Below, in pieces: positions 9,320 through 17,823 of a DNA stretch of 57,735 nt; the first letter of the stretch is position 1, and each line of letters begins with the position of its first letter. The stretch is from Desulfoscipio geothermicus (GTDB lineage: Bacteria; Bacillota; Desulfotomaculia; Desulfotomaculales; Desulfallaceae), in NCBI GenBank assembly GCA_016841645.1, contig JAENYS010000016.1, positions 1 to 57,735 on the forward strand, given 5' to 3'. The translations under genes and the position numbers were made by a program. The notes below the pieces were generated by a model. That model ran no database searches. It was given only the letters and a program-made list of their open reading frames with translations, and was not told the origin of the DNA.

Positions 9320-9718
9320 TTAAAATGTTATACTTTCAAAATTACCATTCATGTCCGCAAATTCTGCGACACCGTCTTTAATATAGAAATTTCCAAGCGT
9401 TTGTCCAGTTTGTTCGTTGTACAGATCTTTCAAAGCAGGCATGGTTTCAAAGACCTTGTCCATTACTTCCCGACGCTCATCGAAAACCGCTGTTCCACGA
9501 ATACGAATCCATTGTCCTTTTGGGCTGGCGGTACAGATTTCTACATTCGGGTTGGCCACGGTTTGAGCATACGACTGTTTATGTTTACCCATACCAAAGT
9601 ATAATTTGCCTTCATATTCCATGTAAAAGCCGAAAGGTCTTACTCTTGGTTTATCTCCGTCTACCGTTGCATAATAAAATACCGGATTTTCTCTTAAAAA
9701 GGATAGTATTCTTTCCAT
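9320..9718 (-). CDS. pyridoxamine 5'-phosphate oxidase family FMN-binding protein
   Basis: 132-residue split-barrel flavoprotein. The motifs NPVFYYATVDGDKPRVRPFG near the start and the later VEICTASPKGQWIRIRGTA segment are typical of small PPOX-family proteins that bind FMN or F420 and reduce or protect against small molecules. True PNPOx enzymes are longer, so pyridoxal synthesis is unlikely. Stand-alone gene. Confidence 0.88.
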   Translation of the reverse strand: MERILSFLRENPVFYYATVDGDKPRVRPFGFYMEYEGKLYFGMGKHKQSYAQTVANPNVEICTASPKGQWIRIRGTAVFDERREVMDKVFETMPALKDLYNEQTGQTLGNFYIKDGVAEFADMNGNFESITF

Positions 9719-9810
9719 AAAGCACCCCCATTAATATTCCTAATTATAATTCTAGTATTATTTTTTTATGTAGAAAAGTCAAGATATGGTTTCATTAACA
9801 AGAGAAAGGT

Positions 9811-10359
9811 TTAATGAATCATCTTACCCATGTTATGATCAAGGGGTATAAAGCCGATTGTTCTACTGTCAAGGCTGAAATTACGGTTATCTCCCATAAC
9901 AAATATATGGTTTTCAGGAACAACCCACTTTTCTCCTGGAGAATAATTCATGGTCTCTTTGATATAAGGTTCATTTAACTCTACACCGTTTCGAAATAAT
10001 TTATCACTTTTGAGCTCTATAACGTCACCAGGTTTTCCAATTACCCTTTTTACAAAGTAAATAGGTTCTTTTTCCCCTAATATAGCCTGAAGAACAGAAA
10101 ACTCCAAAATATCATCCTTAATAGAACGATCTCGGTTTACTCGACTATCAATTATAACAATATCTCCATATTCCGGTATACTAGAAAAAGTGTGTTGAAG
10201 TTTAGATATATATATTCGTTCCTGATCATGCAAAGTTGGGTCCATAGAATGCCCTTCAACCTTGTAAGGTTGGAATAAAAAAATACTAATAAATAAAGTA
10301 ATGGCAACAGCTATCCCACAAGTGCTTACCCAGTCCCAGATTTTTGTTAATATTTTCAT
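9811..10359 (-). CDS. lepB: signal peptidase I
   Basis: 182-residue type I leader peptidase that cleaves signal peptides on the outer face of the membrane. One N-terminal transmembrane segment (about 13-30) is followed by the catalytic Ser38 in GHSMDPTL and the general base Lys104 in YFVKRVIGKPGD; the GDNR box is present near residue 156. Length matches Gram-positive SipS-type enzymes. The C-terminus is short, ending GKMIH rather than the usual GKA(V/L)xRxWP continuation, so the last strand may be trimmed. Confidence 0.93.
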   Translation of the reverse strand: MKILTKIWDWVSTCGIAVAITLFISIFLFQPYKVEGHSMDPTLHDQERIYISKLQHTFSSIPEYGDIVIIDSRVNRDRSIKDDILEFSVLQAILGEKEPIYFVKRVIGKPGDVIELKSDKLFRNGVELNEPYIKETMNYSPGEKWVVPENHIFVMGDNRNFSLDSRTIGFIPLDHNMGKMIH

Positions 10360-10442
10360 TCAATATATACACCTTTCAGAAAGAATTATGCATTAAAGCT
10401 ACCGGCTTATAATGACTAAATGTCTGGCTTGCTATAAGATAC

Positions 10443-10679
10443 TTATGTATCTTGATTAGAAGTATCATCTCCAATATACTTAAACCTTTCTATCTCAATT
10501 CCTTCCTTAATAACTTTTTCACAAAACATTTGCTCTGGTCTTACCCACCATTTTCTATCTCCATACAAAGGTTGATAAACTACAAGATTCTCCAACGTTT
10601 CGGAATGTTTAGCAATTCCAATTACTTTGTAAAATTTTTTTTTGTAATGCTCATAAATACCGCCAATAATTATGCTCAT
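10443..10679 (-). CDS. DUF1653 domain protein
   Basis: 78-residue protein matching the DUF1653 pattern: GGIYEHYKKKFYKVIGIAKH, then ETLENLVVYQPLYGDRKWWV and RPEQMF. The molecular function of this family is unknown. AGGAAGAGC precedes the ATG at a normal distance. Monocistronic. Confidence 0.9.
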   Translation of the reverse strand: MSIIIGGIYEHYKKKFYKVIGIAKHSETLENLVVYQPLYGDRKWWVRPEQMFCEKVIKEGIEIERFKYIGDDTSNQDT

Positions 10680-10810
10680 TATAGCTCTTCCTGATTTAAA
10701 TTGGTTTGAAGCATAGCCTAGTTTCTCAGTTTAAATGATTTACTTATATTATATAATGATAAGTGAGACTTGCAAATAACACGGGTCTCAATATTATGGA
10801 TAGCAAAAGC

Positions 10811-10877
10811 ATAAAAAGACTGCCACATCTTACGCCGGTAATAAATTCTAATATTACAGGCAAGATGTAGGCAGCCT
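10811..10877 (-). terminator. terminator of the amidohydrolase gene
   Basis: Read on the minus strand, GGCTGCCTACATCTT pairs with AAGATGTGGCAGTC around an inner hairpin, and is followed by TTTTT. It lies about 50 nt beyond the amidohydrolase stop. Confidence 0.75.
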
Positions 10878-10923
10878 TGATCACGATAAAGCCAGAACAT
10901 TTATCCAGCACCGCTTTTAAGCC

Positions 10924-11898
10924 TTATAAATTCAGCTTAAAGAGTTTGATGGCATTCTCACGCCCGATCTTATATCTGTCGCCCTCACTAATGGTGCAAT
11001 TGTCAAACCATACGCAAGCGTCTTCAACAGTTTCAAACGGGAAGTCAGTGGCAAAAAGAATCCTGTCTGATCCAAATTCCATCATTGTGTTCAACAACGA
11101 TGACGTGTGGTATTGGCCACTGGTTGTATACCACATGTTGTTCTGCATGTATTCAGGTAAAGGGCGTTTCGCAGGAATTCCTCTGCCGGTTTTGTTGATT
11201 CTGTTCTGGGCTCTCCAGATACAAAACGAGAGGGTCTCACCCAAATGGCCCAAGATATACTTAAGTTTGGGGAATTCATCAAAGACACCGCTGCACATAA
11301 GTCTGAGCGTATGAGTAGCTGTTTCTACGCCAAAGGCCCAGGCAGCACCTTCAAGCCATGGGTGGCCTTGCATTTGTATCAGGTTTTCGGGGTGGGGCTC
11401 ACGGGGATGCATATAGAACGGAACATCGAGCTTTTCAAGTTCAGCCCAGAAAGGACGGTAAATAGGATCGTCCAAGTATTTATAGTTCCCTGGGGTGTCA
11501 ATCTGGGAGAAACCGTTTACCAAAACTCCGACACAACCAAGGTCTTTGACTGCACGCTGCATTTCAATAATAGCAGCATCCACATCCTGTAAGGGTAGCG
11601 CCGCCAACCCGCGATAACGTGTTGGGTTTTTTGCGATTGCTTCAGACATTACATCATTTGCCCTCTTGGCTACTGTTATAGCCTTTTTTGTGTTAGGGAT
11701 ACATTGGATGGCCGGAGAATTCAAGGAAAGAAGCATCATATCCATACCATATTTATCCATATCATCAATACGGTATTTCATGAAGTCAAGGATTTTTGCT
11801 GAGAACACGGGCCATACATCTTTTTCAAAATATCTCTCAGAATCTACTAAAGTTTCGGGAATTGCGAAATGTTCTTCTATACCAATTTTACCTTTCAT
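10924..11898 (-). CDS. amidohydrolase-2 family, gamma-resorcylate (2,6-dihydroxybenzoate) decarboxylase-like
   Basis: 324-residue TIM-barrel enzyme of the ACMSD/amidohydrolase-2 family. The N-terminus GKIGIEEHFAIPETL closely follows that of gamma-resorcylate decarboxylase, with Glu8 and His10 in place of the usual HxH. The other expected metal ligands align as His164 (FYMHPREP) and Asp285 (FATDFPFE), and His218/Glu221 (GHLGE) match the catalytic pair. The expected reaction is non-oxidative (de)carboxylation of a dihydroxybenzoate in the cytoplasm; the precise substrate is inferred. GGGAGG precedes the ATG. A Crp/Fnr regulator lies upstream on the same strand and two palindromes sit in between. 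Confidence 0.85.
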   Translation of the reverse strand: MKGKIGIEEHFAIPETLVDSERYFEKDVWPVFSAKILDFMKYRIDDMDKYGMDMMLLSLNSPAIQCIPNTKKAITVAKRANDVMSEAIAKNPTRYRGLAALPLQDVDAAIIEMQRAVKDLGCVGVLVNGFSQIDTPGNYKYLDDPIYRPFWAELEKLDVPFYMHPREPHPENLIQMQGHPWLEGAAWAFGVETATHTLRLMCSGVFDEFPKLKYILGHLGETLSFCIWRAQNRINKTGRGIPAKRPLPEYMQNNMWYTTSGQYHTSSLLNTMMEFGSDRILFATDFPFETVEDACVWFDNCTISEGDRYKIGRENAIKLFKLNL

Positions 11899-11925
11899 AA
11901 ATATGAACCTCCCTAAAAATTTGTA

Positions 11926-11942
11926 TTGTAAACTATTTACAA
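11926..11942. promoter_or_regulatory. palindrome at the amidohydrolase promoter, candidate operator
   Basis: Perfect 7-bp arms TTGTAAA / TTTACAA with a 3-nt centre, adjacent to a minus-strand TATAAT at 11942-11947. The position overlaps the probable transcription start, fitting a repressor or class II activator site. Confidence 0.5.
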
Positions 11943-11990
11943 TTATATTAAATCATACAAAAAATGTATTACTGCTAAATAGAATACAGT

Positions 11991-12012
11991 GTGTTAAAAA
12001 AGTTTTTAACAC
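11991..12012. promoter_or_regulatory. long palindrome, candidate Crp/Fnr-family operator
   Basis: Perfect arms GTGTTAAAAA / TTTTTAACAC around two bases. The centre lies about 65 bp upstream of the likely amidohydrolase transcription start, a usual distance for Crp-type activation. The TTAA-containing half-sites resemble those of Crp/Fnr proteins such as CprK, but the link is inferred. Confidence 0.5.
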
Positions 12013-12056
12013 AAACAACAAACCGTTGAAGAATCATATAAATTTCTCCAACGGTT
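12008..12056 (-). terminator. terminator of the Crp/Fnr gene
   Basis: Inverted repeat AACCGTTG / CAACGGTT about 70 nt past the regulator stop, followed on the minus strand by a T/G-rich tract. Confidence 0.6.
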
Positions 12057-12124
12057 CTCACCAAGTGCCATGGGATAATTACCATTTCGAAACTCGGGTT
12101 ACTGCAACGGCTATATGTAAATGC

Positions 12125-12826
12125 TTACAATATGGATGTCTTTTTAACGGCTGTTAGCTTTTTCAGTCCATTCAAATCCTTTACGACAATACCACCATAC
12201 GTAGTGTCAATAAGATTTTCTTTTTTTAGGTTACTCACAACCTTTGCCGCAGTAACTCTGGTTGTTCTAGCCAATCTAGCCAGAACATACTGGGACAATC
12301 CAATAAATATCTTCTCTTTTTCAGGCATGTATTTCATCCGATTTTCTGCCAACAGGCAAATAATTTCCTCAACCCGCTCACCGGCACTGATGGTATGTGT
12401 GTAAAGTTGTGCTATCAGCCCGCCGGCAATTTTGGCCATTTCATCAATTAATTCTCTGGCCAGAGCGCTGTCTTTATCCATATAGTTGTATACTTCCTCT
12501 TTAGAAATTGAGGACAAGGTTACGTCTGTCAAAGCTATAAAAGAGCCGGAGGTGACATTTTTCCCAAATACGGGCTGCAGACACAGTACACTGCATTCTC
12601 CCAGAACATCAATCAGATTTTCTTCACCTTTTTCACTTACATACACGTACTCCACTAGTCCATCTATTATGAAATATAGATGGTCCGGTCTTTGACCTTG
12701 TTCTACTATGACCGTTTTCTTGGGGTATTTAACATGGGGTCTATTAATAAATATTTTACGCCACCTTATTAAACTTGATGGATCACATATAACTCTATAG
12801 TTCAGGAAATCATACATTGAACCCAA
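12125..12826 (-). CDS. Crp/Fnr-family transcriptional regulator
   Basis: 233-residue regulator with an N-terminal cyclic-nucleotide-type beta-barrel (about 35-125: VIVEQGQRPDHLYFIIDGLVE), a dimerisation helix (about 130-155) and a C-terminal winged helix with SQYVLARLARTTRVTAAKVV as recognition region. No cysteine cluster for an Fnr-type iron-sulfur centre is visible. The general build is like CprK of Desulfitobacterium, which senses an aromatic compound, so an aromatic effector for the neighbouring decarboxylase is plausible but unproven. TTG 12826 is chosen as start because GGAGGAAGG lies 7 nt upstream. Confidence 0.85.
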   Translation of the reverse strand: MGSMYDFLNYRVICDPSSLIRWRKIFINRPHVKYPKKTVIVEQGQRPDHLYFIIDGLVEYVYVSEKGEENLIDVLGECSVLCLQPVFGKNVTSGSFIALTDVTLSSISKEEVYNYMDKDSALARELIDEMAKIAGGLIAQLYTHTISAGERVEEIICLLAENRMKYMPEKEKIFIGLSQYVLARLARTTRVTAAKVVSNLKKENLIDTTYGGIVVKDLNGLKKLTAVKKTSIL

Positions 12827-13544
12827 AACATACCTTCCTCCCTATGTTTCCATCCCGCTCGTTCTGTTTAAGAACTTTATGCTTGATATCTCCAAATTGT
12901 GTTGACAGCAAATGTTAGTGCCCATTGTATTACCTTCTATAGTTCCACATTTTTATGTTATATCCTTCCAAGAAATAATAAAAAGCCAGAAGTTTCTGAT
13001 ATTTAAGTAAACACGTCAACATAGTTAATTTTGTAATTATTGACAATTACTATTTTAGAATATATTATTTATTTAAAGATTATCACTCTTTTATTAACGG
13101 GAATACTAAAACTAAGGAACGGTTTTGGTGCCTCACACTACCGAGGTTTAATTACGGCCCCTTAAACTGTTGGAGCAGTTTGAGGGGTTCCGCATTTAGC
13201 GCCTGCGGTCGGCGATCAGCACAACAAGGGTGTTGTCAACATTCTACCTCACCCCCTTTCCGGATGTTTCCATCCCCGGCAGGTGAGATCCGTCATTAGT
13301 CCAGTATTCCCAAGTTAATTTTACCATAATTTGCTTTTTTTATTCCAACTAACTACTTATTACCACCGATTATATTTAAATAAAAAACCCATTATACAAG
13401 CTAATAAAATTTAAAAACAAAATTGATCAAAAGGAGTACCTTGAATTTAAAATATCCGAAGATATTCCAAGATGGGTGAGAAAAGACTTTATTAACATTG
13501 TTGAACATGGTTAAATTTAACAAAACAAGCCCCAAATAACACAA
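12827..13544. other. long intergenic region with structured element
   Basis: About 720 bases with no intact gene. It contains the inverted-repeat element at 13099-13311 and, at about 13390-13515, a 43-codon stop-bounded frame ending ISEDIPRWVRKDFINIVEHG that reads like the C-terminus of a lost gene (family not recognised). Confidence 0.5.
13099..13311. repeat. 213-bp structured inverted-repeat element (MITE or structured RNA candidate)
   Basis: Bounded by perfect 9-bp inverted repeats GGGAATACT (13099-13107) and AGTATTCCC (13303-13311), with imperfect complementarity continuing about 15 bp inward. Inside are a 12-bp stem (13158-13187, one G-U pair), a 6-bp stem with loop AGGG (13221-13236) and a two-part stem (13248-13287) closed by GGATG-TTTC-CATCC. 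No transposase gene is present. A small non-autonomous transposon or a folded RNA are both possible. Confidence 0.6.
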
Positions 13545-13586
13545 AAGCCCCCCACGCATAATTTAAAAATTACACGTGGGGGGCTT
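13545..13586 (-). terminator. terminator downstream of the tRNA genes
   Basis: Twelve-base-pair GC-rich arms AAGCCCCCCACG / CGTGGGGGGCTT with an 18-nt loop, followed on the minus strand by CTTTTG. It follows tRNA-Gly by about 30 nt. Confidence 0.8.
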
Positions 13587-13616
13587 ATTTAACCATATTC
13601 GTTTCCAAAAATAAAA

Positions 13617-13691
13617 TGGAGCGGAAGACGGGATTCGAACCCGCGACCCTCGCCTTGGCAAGGCGATGCTCTACCACTGAGCTACTTCCGC
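13617..13691 (-). tRNA. tRNA-Gly (anticodon GCC)
   Basis: Cloverleaf on the minus strand: acceptor GCGGAAG/CTTCCGC, D arm GCTC/GAGC, anticodon stem TCGCC/GGCGA around TTGCCAA, T arm GCGGG-TTCGAAT-CCCGT, discriminator T and an encoded CCA. Confidence 0.97.
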
Positions 13692-13714
13692 ATGGTTAAA
13701 TGTTATAAAATTAT

Positions 13715-13791
13715 TGGCGGAGCTGACGGGAATCGAACCCGCGATCTTCGGCGTGACAGGCCGACATGTTAAACCGCTACACCACAGCTCC
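13715..13791 (-). tRNA. tRNA-Asp (anticodon GTC)
   Basis: Cloverleaf on the minus strand: acceptor GGAGCTG/CAGCTCC, anticodon loop CTGTCAC with GTC, T arm GCGGG-TTCGATT-CCCGT, discriminator G and encoded CCA. It lies 23 nt upstream of tRNA-Gly and is probably co-transcribed. Confidence 0.97.
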
Positions 13792-13970
13792 GTATATCAG
13801 CGACAATATTTATTATAACTGCTTGTCTATTATATGTCAAAGGTTTTTATATAACTTAAGGCTTGCACTTCTTTCACGATATATTATTACTCTTGATTTA
13901 AGCCGGTAGCAATGTATAAAATTAAATAATCAGGATAATAGAAGCTTTTTAAAGGAAAGGGATAATTAGA

Positions 13971-14453
13971 ATGGCAAAAAATAAAACCCCCATAACTCCC
14001 GCTATACGTTTATTGCGTAATGAAAAGGTTAATTTTGATGAGTTTACCTATGCCTATGAGGATAGGGGCGGAACAGCCGTTTCTTCCAGAGAGCTGGGCG
14101 TCGACGAACACTCGATTATTAAGACACTGGTCATGGAAGACGAAAACAAGCAGCCTTTAATTGTTTTAATGCATGGCGACCACGAGGTTTCCACTAAAAA
14201 TCTGGCCCGGCTGATTGGCGCAAAAAGCATATCTCCCTGTTCCCCGGAAACGGCTTTCAAACATACGGGGTACCAGGTAGGGGGCACTTCCCCCTTTGGC
14301 ACTCGCAAGTCCATGCCTGTTTATATGGAACAAACCATTTCCGAATTACCTAAAATCTATATCAACGGCGGCAAACGCGGTTTTCTGGTCAGCCTCGACC
14401 CGCGGGAAGTAGTGCGTATTTTGCATCCAACACACGTGCAAGTGGGTATATAA
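13971..14453 (+). CDS. ybaK: Cys-tRNA(Pro)/aminoacyl-tRNA deacylase, YbaK/EbsC family
   Basis: 160-residue editing protein that hydrolyses mischarged Cys-tRNA(Pro). Family features are the N-terminal TPAIRLLRN, the IIKTLVM strand with its catalytic lysine, and the GGTSPFG(T)RK segment forming the substrate pocket. AAAGGAAAGGG precedes the ATG. The stop codon directly abuts the stop of the convergent histidine kinase gene, with no base between. Confidence 0.93.
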   Translation: MAKNKTPITPAIRLLRNEKVNFDEFTYAYEDRGGTAVSSRELGVDEHSIIKTLVMEDENKQPLIVLMHGDHEVSTKNLARLIGAKSISPCSPETAFKHTGYQVGGTSPFGTRKSMPVYMEQTISELPKIYINGGKRGFLVSLDPREVVRILHPTHVQVGI

Positions 14454-15869
14454 TTATTCCTCACAGCAAAGGGGCAGCCTCACTGTAAAAACGCTGCCGC
14501 CTTCCGGACGGTTGGCAGCATTGATGAAGCCGCCGTGCCGGTCTACAATCCAACGTGCGATGGATAAGCCAAGCCCTGAGCCCTCCTGACCACGGGTGCT
14601 TTCACTGCGATAAAAGCGGTCAAAAATGCGGTTTTCGTCTCCGGGGGTCAGTCCGGGACCTTGGTCGGTCACAGCTATTTCCACCCAGCCTTGACTGGTC
14701 TGGGAAGCGGTTAGCACCACCGTACCGCATGGTTGTGAATATTTAAAGGCGTTGTCCAGCAATATAAACATTAATTGGCTGAAATAGTCGCGATTCACTT
14801 GCACCTTGGCTCGGGGCGGGTAGTGTTCCTCAAAAACAATCTCCTGGTTACCCGCTAAAAAGCGGGCTTTTCTCACCACTCCCTGCAGTAATTCCGCCAG
14901 GAGAACAGTCTCCTTTTCCGGCATGAAACCGGCGTCAGCCCGGGCCAGTACCAGCAAATCTTCCACCAGCCGGGTCAGGCGGCGGGCTTCATCTGTTATA
15001 TCATTGAGCGCCTCTGCTACTTGGACAGGGTCACCGTCCTGCATTTTTAACAGCAGCTCGGCATTGCCCCGAATGGTGGTTAGAGGTGTGCGCAGTTCGT
15101 GTGAAGCATCGGAAACAAAACGGCGTTGCAGTTCATAGCTTTGCTGAAGTTGGTGGTACATGTTTTCCAGCCTTTCCAGCATGGCGTTTAAAGTATTCAC
15201 CAGCCGCCCCAGCTCGTCTGCCGGGCCGGTGTATTCGATTCGCCTGCTTAAATCGCTGCCAATTTCAATGGATTCGGCTGTTTTAGTAATCTTATCAATG
15301 GGTTTTAGCGCAGTCCGGGCTAACAACCAACCCAGCAGAGCGGCAAGTATTACCGATGCCGTACCGACCAGGGCAATAAAAAAGCGCAGCCGGACCAGCA
15401 ATGTATATACAGTGGATAGCGCCCGTCCCACCTGCAGTAGACCAACCAGATGTCCTTCTACTACCAGCGGTACATTGTATACCCGTATTTGCTGCCCGCC
15501 GGCCAGTACAGTTTCGTAAAAACCTTCCCCCTGCAGAGCACGTTGAAGGGTATATTCTCCCAGGGGTAAGTATTGTCCCCCCAGATTATTAGAGCGGGAA
15601 ACCACGCGCCCTCGGGTATCCACTACCTGCAGGTAAGTATCGGGCGTTGCAAATACGTCTACGTCGGGCAGCACTACTTCGCGCAGTGATGAAAGACCGC
15701 CGGTGACTCTAATGGATTTGACCAGCGATGCCGCCCTGGCGGCTATGCCTTCATCCACTTCTTTGTATAAGGTATGGGAAGTGGCAAAAAGCAATGGCAC
15801 AGTCAATATTAGCAGTGCCAGGCCTAACACTCCGGTGTAAAGCAGGGTAAGTTTAGTTCGCAGGTGCAT
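14454..15869 (-). CDS. sensor histidine kinase (HAMP, HisKA, HATPase)
   Basis: 471-residue membrane kinase. Two transmembrane helices (about 7-29 and 160-185) bracket an extracytoplasmic sensor region; HAMP (about 186-240), HisKA with the phospho-acceptor in SDASHELRTPL (about 255), and the ATPase domain with the DQGPGL and GSGLGLSIA boxes follow. It is the last gene of the htrA - response regulator - kinase operon, 7 nt after the regulator. The pairing with HtrA suggests sensing of cell-envelope stress, as in CssRS. Confidence 0.92.
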   Translation of the reverse strand: MHLRTKLTLLYTGVLGLALLILTVPLLFATSHTLYKEVDEGIAARAASLVKSIRVTGGLSSLREVVLPDVDVFATPDTYLQVVDTRGRVVSRSNNLGGQYLPLGEYTLQRALQGEGFYETVLAGGQQIRVYNVPLVVEGHLVGLLQVGRALSTVYTLLVRLRFFIALVGTASVILAALLGWLLARTALKPIDKITKTAESIEIGSDLSRRIEYTGPADELGRLVNTLNAMLERLENMYHQLQQSYELQRRFVSDASHELRTPLTTIRGNAELLLKMQDGDPVQVAEALNDITDEARRLTRLVEDLLVLARADAGFMPEKETVLLAELLQGVVRKARFLAGNQEIVFEEHYPPRAKVQVNRDYFSQLMFILLDNAFKYSQPCGTVVLTASQTSQGWVEIAVTDQGPGLTPGDENRIFDRFYRSESTRGQEGSGLGLSIARWIVDRHGGFINAANRPEGGSVFTVRLPLCCEE

Positions 15870-15876
15870 TTAATTA

Positions 15877-16563
15877 TCACTGCTCTCTTAAAGTATAACC
15901 CACACCCCGCACGGTATGGAGCAGTTTGGGTGCTTGCGGGCCTTCCAGTTTCTGGCGCAGGCTGCCGATGTAAACCTCCAGGACATTGGATTCGCCGGAA
16001 AAATCATAGCCCCAGATATGTTCCATGATTTGGTTGCGAGTTAGAACCTGGCGAGGGTGCTGCATAAAAAGCTTGAGCAGTTCAAATTCCCGAGTAGTTA
16101 GGGGGATTATCTCACCGCCCCGCCTAGCCTCCCTTTTCCCCAGATGTAATGTTAAATCGTCAAAGTTCAGCACAGGTTCGTTTCCCTGGCCAAGCCGGCG
16201 AACCCGGCGTAAAAGCGCCCTCACCCGGGCCAGCAGTTCCTCCAACGCAAAGGGTTTAACCAAATAGTCATCTGCGCCTACATCTAAACCTCGCACCCGG
16301 TCCGCTACCTCGTCCTTGGCGGTGAGCATTAAAATGGGCACATCACTTTTCATACGCAGCCTTCGGCACACTTCCCAGCCGTCCAGCCCCGGCATCATTA
16401 TATCTAGTATTACCAGGTCCGGTTTATACTGCTCAGCTTGATGCAGTCCATCCTCGCCGTTATATGCAATAAATGCTTCGTGACCTTCGAAGTTGAGTAC
16501 CCTTTGCATCATGCTGGTAATTTTTTTATCATCGTCGATAACGAGTATTTTCAACGCATCCAC
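15877..16563 (-). CDS. OmpR/PhoB-family response regulator
   Basis: 228-residue regulator: receiver domain with acidic pocket DDD (10-12), phospho-acceptor Asp54 in LVILDIMMPG and Lys at LVKPF; C-terminal winged helix with TTREFELLKLF and RTVRGVGYTL. It lies 12 nt after htrA and 7 nt before the kinase, so it is the kinase partner and probably controls htrA. Confidence 0.94.
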   Translation of the reverse strand: MDALKILVIDDDKKITSMMQRVLNFEGHEAFIAYNGEDGLHQAEQYKPDLVILDIMMPGLDGWEVCRRLRMKSDVPILMLTAKDEVADRVRGLDVGADDYLVKPFALEELLARVRALLRRVRRLGQGNEPVLNFDDLTLHLGKREARRGGEIIPLTTREFELLKLFMQHPRQVLTRNQIMEHIWGYDFSGESNVLEVYIGSLRQKLEGPQAPKLLHTVRGVGYTLREQ

Positions 16564-16575
16564 TCCTGTGCCGGG

Positions 16576-17727
16576 CTATTTTTCCGCCAGTGTAACAATT
16601 ATATATTGCTGGGACCTGTCTCTTTCCACCAGCAATGTAACTTTATCTCCTACTTTGCTTTTTTCAATAAAGTCAGTTATGTCACTGGCGTCGGTAATCT
16701 TTTGCTTGTTGATGGCTAAAATAGCATCGCCCTGTTGAAGTCCTGCTTTATCCGCAGGTGATCCGGCCACCACCCCGGACAAAACAGCACCTTCGCTGCT
16801 TTGGAGACCCAACTGATTGGCCAGGTCCGCGTTCAAAGTCTGAATATATACTCCCATCCAGGGATGTGACACTTTACCATTTTTAATCAATGTTTCCAGC
16901 ACGGATTTTACAGTATTTGCAGGAATAGCAAAACCAATCCCCTGGGCACTGGCGTTTACAGCGGTGTTAATACCGATTACTTGTCCCGCCAGGTTCAAAA
17001 GCGGCCCTCCGCTGTTACCGGGGTTAATGGAGGCGTCGGTTTGAAGCAGGTTTTTATACTGCCGGTTCTCCACTTGTACCGGGCGGCTTTTGGCGCTGAT
17101 TACACCGGTGGTAACGGTGTGGTCCAGCCCGTACGGGTTGCCGATGGCGATAACCCATTCGCCCACACGAATATTATCATCATTACCCAACTTCAGGTAG
17201 GATAGATTGCCGGCGTTAATTTTGAGCACTGCCAAATCAAGTTCGGCATCTGAGCCAATTACTTTGGCGGAAAGCGATTTTTCCTTATCAGAAAGAAATA
17301 TATTAATTTCCGTGGCGCCACTTATTACGTGTTCATTGGTTAAAATGTAACCATCTTCACTGATGATGAATCCCGAACCCATGCCCTGGGTAATGTTCGG
17401 TTGCACCCTATAAGGGCTTTGTGAACCGAAAAATTCACGGAAAAACGGGTCGTTAAAAAACGGGTCATTGAACCTGGTATTAGTCTTTGTTATGGTTTCA
17501 ATTTTCACCACTGCCGGGCTGGTTTTTGCCACTGTGTCGGCGATTATGTTAGTACCTACCGGTGAAACAGCGGTTGTAACGGTTGTCTCCGTGTCGGTTG
17601 CGGCCATTACCGGGCTTAAACTTTCTTTGGGGAAGTAAGTAAACATCACCCCCAGCAAGGAGGCTTCCAGTATCAGCGCCCCCAATATGGCAATAATCGT
17701 TGTTCGTATGGTTTTGTCCTTGAACAT
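16576..17727 (-). CDS. htrA: HtrA/DegP-like serine protease with PDZ domain
   Basis: 383-residue membrane-anchored protease of the S1C family that degrades misfolded exported proteins outside the cytoplasmic membrane. One N-terminal transmembrane helix (about 9-31), a catalytic domain with His in LTNEHVI, Asp in DLAVLKI and Ser in GNSGGPLLN, and a single C-terminal PDZ domain. First gene of the operon with the two-component system. Confidence 0.94.
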   Translation of the reverse strand: MFKDKTIRTTIIAILGALILEASLLGVMFTYFPKESLSPVMAATDTETTVTTAVSPVGTNIIADTVAKTSPAVVKIETITKTNTRFNDPFFNDPFFREFFGSQSPYRVQPNITQGMGSGFIISEDGYILTNEHVISGATEINIFLSDKEKSLSAKVIGSDAELDLAVLKINAGNLSYLKLGNDDNIRVGEWVIAIGNPYGLDHTVTTGVISAKSRPVQVENRQYKNLLQTDASINPGNSGGPLLNLAGQVIGINTAVNASAQGIGFAIPANTVKSVLETLIKNGKVSHPWMGVYIQTLNADLANQLGLQSSEGAVLSGVVAGSPADKAGLQQGDAILAINKQKITDASDITDFIEKSKVGDKVTLLVERDRSQQYIIVTLAEK

Positions 17728-17823
17728 AATTCATTCCCCCAGGTTATATTTTTCCTGGCATAATTATGACAGTCCAATATGAAAAGAAACTGAAGTAAAC
17801 ATTAAAAATTTTTAATCTTATAG

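Noticed and set aside
13150-13220. Resemblance of GCGCCTGCGGTCGGCG to a conserved stretch of 6S RNA
   Set aside because: The expected pairing 5' arm is missing and the flanking stems do not give a 6S-type bubble.
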